Assembly (NCBI RefSeq): GCF_016899425.1
Contig: NZ_CP045995.1
Coordinates: forward strand, 1,054,001 to 1,118,000
From: Burkholderia sp. MS389
GTDB lineage: Bacteria; Pseudomonadota; Gammaproteobacteria; Burkholderiales; Burkholderiaceae
Length of the DNA: 64,000 nt
Reading direction: 5' to 3'
Part shown: positions 55,566-64,000 of the stretch, piece after piece
How positions within the stretch are numbered: position 1 is the stretch's first letter
How the letters are laid out: each line of letters opens with the position of its first letter
Translations under genes and position numbers: made by a program
The notes under the pieces: generated by a model
The model's input: only the letters and a program-made list of their open reading frames with translations
Databases searched by the model: none
Told to the model about the DNA's origin: nothing

Positions 55566-56999
55566 TCACACCTCCCCCGCGTGCGCCCTTGCCCTGACCT
55601 CCGCAAACGACGTATCGACGAGCAGACGCCCGGTGTCGAACACCGTCTCGAGCGCCTCGTCCCATTCGCCTTCCCGCGCCCGATCGTCCCACGCAACCGG
55701 CAGCGTCGCCGTCCGATACTCGCCGGTGCGCCAATTGCGCAGCAGCGTCAGCCGTCCTCGCTTCGAGCGCTTGCCCTGATCGGTGACCGGATCCTTGCGG
55801 ACGTCGTGCCATACGCCGCCGCGCCGGATGGCCGAGCACTTCATCGCGAAGCGCTGCGTATCGCGATTCACCCGCTGCAACAGCGCACCGCCCATGCCGA
55901 ACACCACGTTGCCGGCCGCGTAGCCTGCCTCGTCGAGCGCGGCGAGGATCGCTTCGATCGACTGCTCGTCGACGCCGTCGCCCTGGATCACGCGCACGTG
56001 ATTCAGCACGCGCCGCCCCTTGCCGTTCACGGTCGAGCCGAACGACACGTCGAGCGCTCGCACCGTTTGCAGCACGATCGTCACCGGGTCGCCGGAATCG
56101 GGACGCACGACGAGCGTCGCGCCCGAATCGATCACCGCCTGCCGAAGTTCGCCGCCCCACAGATCGAGCGCGGCGAACAGATCATAGGAGTCCGATACGA
56201 CCGATACGATCGCGCCCGGCAAACCGAAGCGGTTGATCATGTTGCGGTACGCGTCGGCCTCGCCTTCGCGCCCCCACGACGTGATCGTGCTGTGCTCGGC
56301 CGCCGGCACCGAGTAGGCGGCCATCGGCTCGCGATAGAAGCGGTTCGCGGCCAGCACGCCGAGCACGGTATCCGAGCCCATGAAGCTTACGAGATGCGCG
56401 GCGCCGCCGATCGCGGCCGATTCCGCGCTCGACACGCCGCGCGCGCCGAAGTCGTGCAGCTTGAACGGCAGTTGCGCGAGATCGTCGTCGGTCCTTTCGA
56501 GGAAGCGGCGGATCGTTTGCCGCAGGTGCCAGCTGCGGGTCGCCACCGTCACCGGATACCAGATGCGCAACAACATCGTCTCGAGATACGACGCGAGCCA
56601 GAACACCTGCGGATCGTCGCATTCGACCGTCATCAGCACGTTGTGCACCGGCACGATCGAGCCTTCCGGCACCGCACGGATCTTCACCGGCAGGTAGCCG
56701 TCGTAGTGCTCGACGATATGGCGCCATCCGGCTTCGTTGAACGGCTCGCCGTGCACGGCGAAGAAATCGCGCGCGTCGTCGATCATCGCGTGCGTGACCG
56801 GCTTGCACAGGTACTCCTTCAGCAGCATCTGAAGGCCGAAGAACAGCGTGCGGTCATAGCGGCCGCCGCGCGATTCGACGTACGAGAACATCGCCGATGC
56901 GTCCGGCGGATATTGCAGGAAGTGGGAAGCCTTGTACGAATCCGTGTTGAGAATCGGATTGGCGAGAACCGCGGCAAAGCCGCCGGGATCGTTTTGCAT
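55566..56999 (-). CDS. nadV: Nicotinamide phosphoribosyltransferase
   Basis: A 477-residue NAMPT-type enzyme that makes nicotinamide mononucleotide from nicotinamide and PRPP. Motifs NTDSYKASHFLQYP, HDFGARGVSSAESAAIGG and VVRPDSGDPV are typical. It lies 73 bases after nadM in the same orientation; NadM then adenylates the product to NAD. Ribosome site AGAGGAG. Confidence 0.93.
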   Translation of the reverse strand: MQNDPGGFAAVLANPILNTDSYKASHFLQYPPDASAMFSYVESRGGRYDRTLFFGLQMLLKEYLCKPVTHAMIDDARDFFAVHGEPFNEAGWRHIVEHYDGYLPVKIRAVPEGSIVPVHNVLMTVECDDPQVFWLASYLETMLLRIWYPVTVATRSWHLRQTIRRFLERTDDDLAQLPFKLHDFGARGVSSAESAAIGGAAHLVSFMGSDTVLGVLAANRFYREPMAAYSVPAAEHSTITSWGREGEADAYRNMINRFGLPGAIVSVVSDSYDLFAALDLWGGELRQAVIDSGATLVVRPDSGDPVTIVLQTVRALDVSFGSTVNGKGRRVLNHVRVIQGDGVDEQSIEAILAALDEAGYAAGNVVFGMGGALLQRVNRDTQRFAMKCSAIRRGGVWHDVRKDPVTDQGKRSKRGRLTLLRNWRTGEYRTATLPVAWDDRAREGEWDEALETVFDTGRLLVDTSFAEVRARAHAGEV

Positions 57000-57072
57000 G
57001 GCTAGAGCTCCTCTAGGCCGTTGAAGTGCCGCCGCGTCTGTCGCGGCGGACCGAATGCGGGGAATCAGCGCG

Positions 57073-58113
57073 TCACAGCTTCCCCAGGAAGTGATACGCG
57101 ATGTCGAAGTGATCCTCGAACATCACGTTGCGCATCTGCGCGAATTCGTTGAGCGGAACCCAGCGCGCCTTGTCGGCGTCGTCGCTGCCCTTCACGCGCG
57201 GCAGCTCGCCGGTCGGAAAGTTGAACAGGCACGCATGCGTGATCGTGCGGCCGCGCAGCGAACGCGTCGGGTGATCGAACACCTGGCGATCCTTGATCGA
57301 GCCGCGCAGCACGGGCTCCGGCAGCTTGAGGCCGGTTTCCTCGCGCAGTTCGCGAATGCACGCCGCATCGAGCCGCTCGTCCTGGTTCACGAAGCCGCCC
57401 GGCAACGCCCACAGGCCGCGGCCCGGTTCGCTGCGACGGCGCACGAGCAGGATATGCCCCGAGTGCACGACCACCGCGTCGACCGTCACGAACGTGACCG
57501 GATACGGCGCGGCCGCCCACGCCTTGCGATACGCGGCGATGAATTCGGCTTCCGACTTCAGTTGCGCGAATTCCGGCTGCGTGCGGAACCGCTCGAGCCA
57601 GCCGAACACGGGTTCGGGCACGGCCCACTGCACGAAGCTGTTGGTCCGTTCGGCGAAATACTGGTCGCGGATCTCGGTAGCGGAAATGTCTTCCGTCGCG
57701 TCGACGTCGACGAGCGCCCATTGCGGGAACATCCGCAGGTAATACGACGTGGCGTCCTTCTCGTGGCCGATCAGCCCGACCTTGCGCTGCGCGACGTCGC
57801 CGAGCGCGCCGGCCACCGCATCCTGCACCCAGCGCACCCAGTCGCCGTCGTTGTAGGTCGAATCCTGCAGCGGGGCGATCGTCACGCGGTCGCGCTCGGA
57901 CGCGTCGAGCAGCGAAGCCAGCATCTGGCGGCGCTCGTCGAACGAGAACGGATCCTTGATGGTGCGGGGCTTGTCGGTCGATCCAATCAGCACGCACACG
58001 CGCTCGGCCCGGCTCAGTGCCGACTTCAGCACGTTCAGGTGACCACGATGCGGAGGCTGGAAACGACCGATGAAAACGAGCGCGTCGAAGCGCCGGTTTT
58101 GTTGCGTACTCAT
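57073..58113 (-). CDS. nadM: Bifunctional NMN adenylyltransferase/Nudix hydrolase
   Basis: A 346-residue two-domain protein. N-terminal nucleotidyltransferase with FIGRFQPPHRGHL and SATEIRDQYF makes NAD from NMN. C-terminal Nudix domain with the box GGFVNQDERLDAACIRELRE followed by ETGL probably cleaves ADP-ribose. First gene of the nadM-nadV pair. Ribosome site GAGGGAG; ATG 58113. Confidence 0.94.
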   Translation of the reverse strand: MSTQQNRRFDALVFIGRFQPPHRGHLNVLKSALSRAERVCVLIGSTDKPRTIKDPFSFDERRQMLASLLDASERDRVTIAPLQDSTYNDGDWVRWVQDAVAGALGDVAQRKVGLIGHEKDATSYYLRMFPQWALVDVDATEDISATEIRDQYFAERTNSFVQWAVPEPVFGWLERFRTQPEFAQLKSEAEFIAAYRKAWAAAPYPVTFVTVDAVVVHSGHILLVRRRSEPGRGLWALPGGFVNQDERLDAACIRELREETGLKLPEPVLRGSIKDRQVFDHPTRSLRGRTITHACLFNFPTGELPRVKGSDDADKARWVPLNEFAQMRNVMFEDHFDIAYHFLGKL

Positions 58114-58304
58114 GAGGCTCCCTCAAGAGATTGAAACGCTCCGGGTCTGTCCCGAAGGGTTGGGATAAATCCTAGGGGAATTCCCGAAGTGCGTCAATCG
58201 ATCCCATTCGAGCCCACGCTCGACTTGACGATGTCTGACGAAACACAGGTTATTGGCGCGGTACACTCGATTGCATTCCAATCCGAACCCTGGCGCGCGC
58301 GCTC

Positions 58305-58757
58305 ATGAGGATCTCAGTCAGCCGGACCGTCGGCGTCGATCGCAGACGCCTCTTCACGTGGTCGCAGGATTACGCGCGGCGGCTCGTGTGGGATAGCTTC
58401 CTCATCGATGCCTATCTGCTCGACGGAACGACCGCCCATGTCGGCGTCGATGCGTTCTGCCGCAGCCAGTCGGGCGCGACGATGGTGTCGCGCTACATCT
58501 CGTACCGCCCGCCGCAGGTCGCCGCCGTCGAAATGGTCGACGGGCCGAAAGTGCTCCAACGCTTCAGCGGCAGCTGGAACTTCACCGAGCACACGCCCGG
58601 CATGACCGAAGTGAAATTCACGTACCACTTCCGCGCCCAGCCTGCCTGGCTGCGCTGGCTGCTCGAACCGCTGATCGGCGCGTTCTACCTCGTGCACACG
58701 CGCCGGCGTCTCGATTCGTTCAAGCGCTGGGCCGAAGCGGAAGCGCTGCCGCGCTGA
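58305..58757 (+). CDS. SRPBCC-fold protein
   Basis: A 150-residue START/polyketide-cyclase-type fold with VGVDRRRLFTWSQDYARRLVW and a hydrophobic C-terminal helix that may touch the membrane. Ligand unknown. Its 3' end overlaps the speH 3' end by 38 bases, tail to tail. Confidence 0.75.
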   Translation: MRISVSRTVGVDRRRLFTWSQDYARRLVWDSFLIDAYLLDGTTAHVGVDAFCRSQSGATMVSRYISYRPPQVAAVEMVDGPKVLQRFSGSWNFTEHTPGMTEVKFTYHFRAQPAWLRWLLEPLIGAFYLVHTRRRLDSFKRWAEAEALPR

Positions 58758-59136
58758 GCGGCGCGCCGCCGCGCGCAACCTGCTGCCGTACCTGCGCCTG
58801 CGTGCCGAGCGCCGCGGCGATCGCATCGACCGCGTCGGCCGCGCGCGCCGCGCCGCACATGAACGCGTCGACGGCCGCGAAACGATGCTCGGGCCACGTA
58901 TGGATCGTGATGTGCGATTCGGCGAGCAGCACGACGCCCGTCACGCCATGTTCGCCGCCGAAATGATGGAAATGCGCGCCGATCACGCGTGCGCCGGCCC
59001 GCAGCGCTGCTTCGGTGAGAATCGACTCGAGCCGAGCGGGGTCACGCAGCAGCGCCGCGTCGATGCCGGCCAGATCGGCCAGCACGTGCAAGCCGAGCAC
59101 CGCGCAGGGCGGCGCGATCCCGTCGCGCGCGGTCAT
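58720..59136 (-). CDS. speH: S-adenosylmethionine decarboxylase proenzyme
   Basis: A 138-residue class 1b AdoMet decarboxylase. Self-cleavage site in LAESHITIHTWPE: Glu73-Ser74, where Ser74 becomes the pyruvoyl group; His79 and Cys94 also match the active site. It makes decarboxylated AdoMet, the aminopropyl donor for spermidine. Its ATG overlaps the preceding small gene (ATGA). The divergent gene at 62379 encodes a matching aminopropyltransferase-like protein. Confidence 0.94.
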   Translation of the reverse strand: MTARDGIAPPCAVLGLHVLADLAGIDAALLRDPARLESILTEAALRAGARVIGAHFHHFGGEHGVTGVVLLAESHITIHTWPEHRFAAVDAFMCGAARAADAVDAIAAALGTQAQVRQQVARGGAPLSAAALPLRPSA

Positions 59137-59282
59137 TTGTGCGACCCGTACGACGAGTAGCCGCTGCGCGCCGACGAACTGCCCCAGCCGCTACCGCCCG
59201 ACCCGCTGCCGCCGATCGATGCGCAGCTGAACAGCGTGACGACGATCAGGCCGTAGATGCCGTAAAGGATGTACCGGATCAC
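59133..59282 (-). CDS. Small membrane protein with Gly/Ser-rich tail (49 aa)
   Basis: GTG start at 59282 overlaps the DUF4178 stop (GTGA), and its stop overlaps the speH start (ATGA). One hydrophobic helix (ILYGIYGLIVVTLFSCASIG) is followed by a Gly/Ser-rich tail. The Cys in the SCAS stretch might serve as a lipobox. Not recognised, but tight coupling on both sides supports it as real. Confidence 0.7.
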   Translation of the reverse strand: MIRYILYGIYGLIVVTLFSCASIGGSGSGGSGWGSSSARSGYSSYGSHK

Positions 59283-60793
59283 GCGTTGCCCCCGTCCGAC
59301 GCAAAACGCGCCCACAGCCATTCCGGCAGCCACAGCACCAGCAGGCCGACCAGCACGTAGACGGAGCGTCCGGTGAACGAGAACAGCGAACCCAGGTTGA
59401 AGACCACGAGCAACGCGCTGAACATGAACGGCAGCGGCGCAAAACTGTGCGGCCCCTTCCTGCCGAACAGGCCCATCGATTCGGTGGCGCCCGCGGCGGC
59501 GGCGGTGGCCGTCGCCAGCGCCGGCGTGCCGAAACGCTCGGCGAGCGCGCTGCCCGTCAGCGGCCGCGCACGCGACCAGACGATCTCCGCGTCACTGCGC
59601 TCGCGCGTGAGCTTGTCCTTCTGCCAGCCGTAATCGATGATCGACGTGCGGTCGCCCGCCTGCACGCGCCAGTTGAATGCCCCGACCACGTAGACGACCT
59701 CCGATTCGTATTCCTCGCGCAAACGATAGGTCTTGCCGCCATCGGTCACGCTGGATTCGCCGCCGATCGTCGGCCAATGGTCGAGCACCTGCACGCGCTC
59801 CCAGCGCCCTTCGCTTTGCACCAGCCACAGGAAGCCGCGCTTCGGGTTCAGCAGCAGGTATTCGTCCCATGTCTCGGCGTCGCCCGGCACGCGGCAGCGC
59901 ATCATGCCGATCACCGTGTACTTCACACCGTCGAACGTGCCGATCGCGCCGAGTTCGAGCGCGCCCTTCACCGATTCGAGCTTGCGCTGCGCCGCGAACA
60001 CGGTCTGCTGCTCGGCCGTGCACTGCACGCCCGCATGGCAGTTGCCGCACACGACGTAGTCGGCCACGTTCGGCGCATAGGACAGTGGCGCACCGCAGCT
60101 CGGGCACGCGAACGGCACCATCTCCGCGCCGCGTTTCTCGCGCGTATCGTTTTCGGTATCGCGCAAGCCCGTGAACCCGAGCGCATCGAATTCCAGCGCC
60201 TCGCCGGAATAAACGGCCGGGATGCCGCCGTTCGATTCGGCGTCGGAATAGTCGTAGGTCGCGAATGCATTGCCGGTGCGCAGGTCGACGACGCGCGCTT
60301 CCCACCCGGCATCGACGCGGAACGGCAGCTCGCCGTCGCCGCCCGTGCAGCGTGCGGTACGCACGTCGGACACCAGATACGCGCGGCCGCCGTGGTCGAT
60401 CCGCATGCCCGGTTCGAGCGTGCCGAATGCGGGCCACGCGGCGCCTGCCGCATCGTCGGGTTCGCGCACCGTGATCGCGTACTGGCCCGACGCATCCGAC
60501 AGCCATCCGAACGCGCCGTCGTCGAACACGACGTACCATTCGCTCCACGCGCCGGCATCGTAGGTCATCTGGATGCGCCCGAGCACCGTGAACGCGCGCG
60601 TGTCGTAGCGCCCGGCCGTGCCGATCTGGATCGGCGACGCATCGTCGAGCACCGTGGCCAGTTCGCCGATGCGCTCGACGTCGGCGCCGCGCTTGAGCAG
60701 CGTGCTGCGGCAGAACGCGCAGACGGCCATCACCGCCGCGGCCGAGCGAAACTCGACCGGCGCGCCGCATTGGGGGCACGAGGTACGGAACAT
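59279..60793 (-). CDS. DUF4178 protein with zinc ribbons
   Basis: A 504-residue protein. Two zinc-ribbon pairs CPQCGAP...CAFCRS (N-terminus) and CPSCGAP...CGNC (about 230-255), two DUF4178 modules (YVVFDDGAFGWLSDASGQY; EYLLLNPKRGFLWLVQ) and C-terminal membrane helices (about 445-495). DUF4178 genes commonly neighbour SPFH, DUF350 and polyamine-type genes, as here. Molecular role unknown. Confidence 0.85.
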   Translation of the reverse strand: MFRTSCPQCGAPVEFRSAAAVMAVCAFCRSTLLKRGADVERIGELATVLDDASPIQIGTAGRYDTRAFTVLGRIQMTYDAGAWSEWYVVFDDGAFGWLSDASGQYAITVREPDDAAGAAWPAFGTLEPGMRIDHGGRAYLVSDVRTARCTGGDGELPFRVDAGWEARVVDLRTGNAFATYDYSDAESNGGIPAVYSGEALEFDALGFTGLRDTENDTREKRGAEMVPFACPSCGAPLSYAPNVADYVVCGNCHAGVQCTAEQQTVFAAQRKLESVKGALELGAIGTFDGVKYTVIGMMRCRVPGDAETWDEYLLLNPKRGFLWLVQSEGRWERVQVLDHWPTIGGESSVTDGGKTYRLREEYESEVVYVVGAFNWRVQAGDRTSIIDYGWQKDKLTRERSDAEIVWSRARPLTGSALAERFGTPALATATAAAAGATESMGLFGRKGPHSFAPLPFMFSALLVVFNLGSLFSFTGRSVYVLVGLLVLWLPEWLWARFASDGGNA

Positions 60794-60802
60794 GCGCGAC
60801 GC

Positions 60803-61843
60803 TTACCGCGTGAGCTTCGCGAGGATCTCGGCCTTCGCGCGCGAATAGTCGTCTTCGGTCACGAGGCCCTTGTCGAGCAGCGCCTTCAACTGCTCGAGCC
60901 GCTGCACGTAATCGGTGCCCTCGGCCGCTCCCGCGGCGATCGGCGCCGCAACGGGCGCGGGCGGCGCAGCCTGCGCCGGTTGTGCGGCGCCCGCGATCTG
61001 GCCGGCCATCGCCTGCCCGATTGCCGCCCCGGCAGCGAGCCCCGCGCCGACCCCGGCGATGCCGCCCGGGTTTTGCGCGGCGAGCGGAATCGCCTGCGCG
61101 GTCTGGTATTGCGTGGCGCGCGCGAGATCGCCGGCCATCCCCGCTCCGATCCGCAGGTCAAGCGCCTTTTGCAGCTCGGCCGGCAGCGACACGCTCTCGA
61201 CCGCGAACGCGTCGAGCGCAAGCCCGTAGCGCGTGAACACCGGCACCAGCGCGTCGGCCACACGCTGCGACAGCAGCGACTGGTTCGCGGCCATGTCGAC
61301 GAACGGCACGTCGGCCGAGCCGAACGTCGTGCTCATCGCGGTGACGACCAGGTTGCGCAGTTGCTGCTCGAGATCGTCGACCGTATAGGCCGCGCGCGTG
61401 CCGCTGACCTCGCGATGGAATGCGGCCGCATCGACGATCCGGTACGAGTAGATGCCGAACGCGCGCAGTTGCACGAAGCCGAATTCGCGATCGCGGATCG
61501 TCACCGGCTGCGCGGTGCCCCAACGCCGGCCCAGCTGCAGCCGCGTGCTGAAGAAGTAGACGTCCGACTTGAAAGGCGACTGAAAGAATTTATCCCAGTT
61601 CTTCAGGTTCGTGAGCACCGGCAGCGTGCGCGTTTCCAGCGTATAGAGCCCAGGCTGGAACACGTCGGCGACCTTACCCTCGTTGACGAAGATCGCGACC
61701 TGCGTTTCGCGCACGGTCAGCTTGCCGCCGTACTGGATTTCCTGGTCTTCCATCGGATAGCGCCAGGCCAGTACGCCGTCGGTGTCTTCCGTCCATTGCA
61801 GGACGTCGATGAACTGCTTGCGGATGAATGAACCCAGACTCAT
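60803..61843 (-). CDS. SPFH-domain protein (YdjI/virion-core-like)
   Basis: A 346-residue SPFH/band-7-type protein: N-terminal FIDVLQWTEDTDGVLAWRYP and membrane-associated scaffold region, a Gly/Ala/Pro-rich segment (about 245-300), and a SHOCT-like C-terminus (LEQLKALLDKGLVTEDDYSR). Such proteins organise membrane domains. Ribosome site GAGGAG; 27 bases after DUF350 and 9 before DUF4178. Confidence 0.87.
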   Translation of the reverse strand: MSLGSFIRKQFIDVLQWTEDTDGVLAWRYPMEDQEIQYGGKLTVRETQVAIFVNEGKVADVFQPGLYTLETRTLPVLTNLKNWDKFFQSPFKSDVYFFSTRLQLGRRWGTAQPVTIRDREFGFVQLRAFGIYSYRIVDAAAFHREVSGTRAAYTVDDLEQQLRNLVVTAMSTTFGSADVPFVDMAANQSLLSQRVADALVPVFTRYGLALDAFAVESVSLPAELQKALDLRIGAGMAGDLARATQYQTAQAIPLAAQNPGGIAGVGAGLAAGAAIGQAMAGQIAGAAQPAQAAPPAPVAAPIAAGAAEGTDYVQRLEQLKALLDKGLVTEDDYSRAKAEILAKLTR

Positions 61844-61870
61844 GTCGGTCTCCTCGAAACGCGTGGCGCG

Positions 61871-62257
61871 TCAGGTCAGGCAGGCGGCATTGATAATGCC
61901 GACGACGAGCGACGCGGTGCCCATCAGGCCGCCCATCGCGACGTTGCGATCCTCGATCGCATGATTCATGCCGGGCATCACGCGCGTCAGCACCGCATAG
62001 GTGATCAGTTGCACGATCATCGCGCCGACGGCCCAGATCACGACTTCGCCGAGCGTGGAATTGTGCGCGATGCTGGACGCGAGCGTCAGGCAGAAACCGA
62101 TCAGCGCGCCGCCGAACGACAGCGTCGCGGCCGCGTTGCCGTCGCGGATCAGCGCGAGTTCGTCGAACGGGGTGACCTTCAGGTACACTGCCGCGAACAC
62201 AAGAAGCAGCACGAACGCCGACAGTAAATGAACCGCATAAAGATAGGCACTATTCAT
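61871..62257 (-). CDS. DUF350 membrane protein
   Basis: A 128-residue protein with four membrane helices and the DUF350 pattern (GNAAATLSFGGALIGFCLTL; MGGLMGTASLVVGIINAACL). Often found with PspA, SPFH or polyamine-ligase genes. First gene of the minus-strand operon; ATG 62257, RBS GAGGAAAAG. Confidence 0.87.
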   Translation of the reverse strand: MNSAYLYAVHLLSAFVLLLVFAAVYLKVTPFDELALIRDGNAAATLSFGGALIGFCLTLASSIAHNSTLGEVVIWAVGAMIVQLITYAVLTRVMPGMNHAIEDRNVAMGGLMGTASLVVGIINAACLT

Positions 62258-62378
62258 TCTTTTCCTCGGATTTTGTGCTCGGTTCGCCGCCCCGTCGCCG
62301 GTCGGCCCGCACGGGGCCGCCAGACGAAAATCCGCGCCAGTATATCCACATTGCCGAACACTGCACAACGGATGCGCG

Positions 62379-63893
62379 ATGCTGCATAAGCGTGCGCTCG
62401 TCCTGTCGATTCTCGTGCTCGCGTCGTGCGGGCTCGGCTACGAACTGATCAGCAGCGCGCTGTCGAGCTACCTGCTCGGCGATTCGATCCTGCAGTTCTC
62501 GTCGGTGATCGGCTGCTACCTGTTCGCGATGGGGATCGGCTCGTGGCTCGCGAAGTTCGTCGAGGACGACGACGTGCTCGACCGCTTCGTCGACATCGAG
62601 CTGCTCGTCGGCCTGCTCGGCGGCGTATCGGCCGCGCTGCTGTTCGTCGTGTTCGCCTGGCTCGCCGCACCGTTTCGCGCGGCGCTTTACGCACTGGTGC
62701 TCGCGCTCGGCCTGCTGATCGGGATGGAGATTCCGCTCGTGATGCGCGCGTTCCAGCAGCGCCGCCAGGCGTTCCGCCATACCGTCAGCGAGGTGCTGAC
62801 CTTCGACTATCTCGGCTCGCTCGCCGTGTCGCTGATCTTCCCGCTCGTGCTCGCGCCGCGTCTCGGCCTGCTGCGCACGAGCTTCCTGTTCGGTCTCCTG
62901 AACGCATTCGTCGCGTTGTGGACGACGCACCTGTTCCGCGACGAAATCCGCAACGTGCGCGGCAAGCTGATGCGCGCGTCGCTCGTGATCGGGCTGCTGA
63001 TCGCCGGGTTCGCGCTGTCGGAGCGCATCACGCACTGGGCCGAGCACGGCGTATACGGTGACGAGACGATCTATTCGGAAACGACGCCGTACCAGCGCAT
63101 CGTGCTCACGCAGTGGCACGACGACATGCGGCTGTACCTGAACGACAACCTGCAATTCTCGTCGCGCGACGAGCACCGCTATCACGAAGCGCTGATCCAT
63201 CCGGCCATCGAAGCGCTGCCGTGGGCGAAGCGCGTGCTCGTGCTGGGCGGCGGCGACGGCCTCGCGGTGCGCGAACTGCTCAAGCACCGCCATCTCGAAC
63301 GGATCACGCTCGTCGATCTCGATCCCGCGATGACGAAGCTGTTCTCGACGTCCGCGCCGCTCGTCAAGCTGAACCAGGGCGCGCTGAACGACCCGCGCGT
63401 GCAGGTGATCAACGACGACGCGGTGCGCTGGCTCGAATCGAATGCCGACGTGTATGACGCGATCGTCGTCGACTTCCCCGATCCGACCAACTTCGGGCTC
63501 GGCCGCCTGTATTCGGTGCCCGTATTCCGGCTGCTCGCGCGGCACCTGTCGGAGAACGGCTACACGGTGATCCAGTCGACGTCGCCGTATTTCGCGCCGC
63601 ATGCGTACTGGACCATCATCGCGACGCTGCGCGAAGCCGGGTTCAACACGTGGCCGTACCACTGCTACGTGCCGTCGTTCGGCGACTGGGGCTTCGTGAT
63701 CGCCGGCAAGCGCCGCGATTTCACGGTGCCGACGCACTACTCGGTGCCGACGCGCTGGCTCGATCCGCAAACGGCCGCCGAGATGTTCCACTTTCCGGCC
63801 GACATGCCGGCGCTGCCGATGTCGCCGAACGAACTCAACGACCAGCCGCTCGTGCGCCGCTTCGACGACGACTGGAAGCACGTACTGCGCTGA
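62379..63893 (+). CDS. Membrane-anchored spermidine synthase-like protein
   Basis: A 504-residue protein with about seven membrane helices (residues 1-215) followed by a polyamine aminopropyltransferase domain: TTPYQRIVLTQ, LYLNDNLQFSSRDEHRYHEA, VLVLGGGDGLAVRELLKH, VDLDPAMTKLF and VDFPDPTNFGLGRLYS. It likely uses decarboxylated AdoMet made by the nearby speH product. Divergent from DUF350 with 121 bases between starts. Confidence 0.9.
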   Translation: MLHKRALVLSILVLASCGLGYELISSALSSYLLGDSILQFSSVIGCYLFAMGIGSWLAKFVEDDDVLDRFVDIELLVGLLGGVSAALLFVVFAWLAAPFRAALYALVLALGLLIGMEIPLVMRAFQQRRQAFRHTVSEVLTFDYLGSLAVSLIFPLVLAPRLGLLRTSFLFGLLNAFVALWTTHLFRDEIRNVRGKLMRASLVIGLLIAGFALSERITHWAEHGVYGDETIYSETTPYQRIVLTQWHDDMRLYLNDNLQFSSRDEHRYHEALIHPAIEALPWAKRVLVLGGGDGLAVRELLKHRHLERITLVDLDPAMTKLFSTSAPLVKLNQGALNDPRVQVINDDAVRWLESNADVYDAIVVDFPDPTNFGLGRLYSVPVFRLLARHLSENGYTVIQSTSPYFAPHAYWTIIATLREAGFNTWPYHCYVPSFGDWGFVIAGKRRDFTVPTHYSVPTRWLDPQTAAEMFHFPADMPALPMSPNELNDQPLVRRFDDDWKHVLR

Positions 63894-64000
63894 TGGACCG
63901 TCGCACGTTCCTCGTCGCGTCGGCGGCCGCGTCGCTCGCCGCCTGCGGCCGCACCGGCTGGATCGAGACGACGCCGCGCATCGACTACCCCGGCATGCGC
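63893..64000 (+). CDS. Start of an exported protein (partial, runs off right edge)
   Basis: ATG at 63893 overlaps the upstream stop (TGATG), so it is coupled. The first 36 residues (MDRRTFLVASAAASLAACGR then TGWIETTPRIDYPGMR) look like a Tat or lipoprotein signal with lipobox LAAC. In similar loci this gene is often an FAD-dependent oxidase, but that cannot be seen here. Confidence 0.75.
   Translation, partial: MDRRTFLVASAAASLAACGRTGWIETTPRIDYPGMR

Noticed and set aside
1..64000. CRISPR arrays, insertion sequences, rRNA and tRNA genes
   Set aside because: No regular spacer-repeat array, transposase-like protein or recognisable RNA gene sequence was seen on reading; tRNA detection by eye is limited.

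Overview
The window is a 64 kb piece of a GC-rich, densely coding genome. Its gene content fits a Burkholderia cepacia complex-type betaproteobacterium, probably a secondary chromosome: an Hrp2-like type III secretion operon, LuxR solos, a periplasmic trehalase, an OprB porin, nadV/nadM NAD salvage and a lysR-lysA pair. The species assignment is inference from protein content; no rRNA or tRNA gene was seen.

Bases 1-27 kb are built around secretion. A very large protein (open at the left edge, at least 3204 residues) carries three copies of a roughly 560-residue unit with an HExxH zinc-peptidase motif, hydrophobic segments, a Ser/Ala/Pro linker and a C-terminal LysM-like domain. An asparagine synthetase (asnB) separates it from a 13-kb minus-strand type III secretion operon (sctV-S-C-D-small ORF-I-J-K-L-N-O-T-U). 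This operon has no sctQ, sctR or translocator gene in the window. Its SctU lacks the NPTH autocleavage motif. Two divergent LuxR-type regulators without a luxI partner sit upstream of it.

Bases 27-41 kb hold transport and metabolic genes: a divergent Nramp-family transporter preceded by two small ORFs (one with a CxxC motif), an OprB-type porin, a periplasmic trehalase, a TetR/MFS efflux pair, and a two-gene terpenoid cassette (cis-prenyltransferase plus class I terpene synthase). A likely minus-strand small RNA with a strong intrinsic terminator and a YcaQ/AlkX-type DNA glycosylase follow.

Bases 41-46 kb look like a low-oxygen module. A pta-ackA-alpha/beta hydrolase-fabI operon diverges from an orphan atpG-atpC pair (F1 gamma and epsilon without alpha or beta), and an Anr/FNR-like box lies in the shared promoter region. 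Acetyltransferases, a HAD phosphatase, a DUF4142 protein, lysR-lysA, an EamA exporter and a MocR regulator follow.

At 54.2-55.6 kb a lower-GC island encodes an M35 (aspzincin) peptidase and a small exported protein, flanked by short direct repeats: a likely effector-immunity pair. Then come nadV and nadM. From 58.7 kb to the right edge is a membrane/polyamine cluster (AdoMet decarboxylase, 49-residue membrane protein, DUF4178, SPFH, DUF350, divergent membrane-anchored spermidine-synthase-like protein, and the start of an exported protein).
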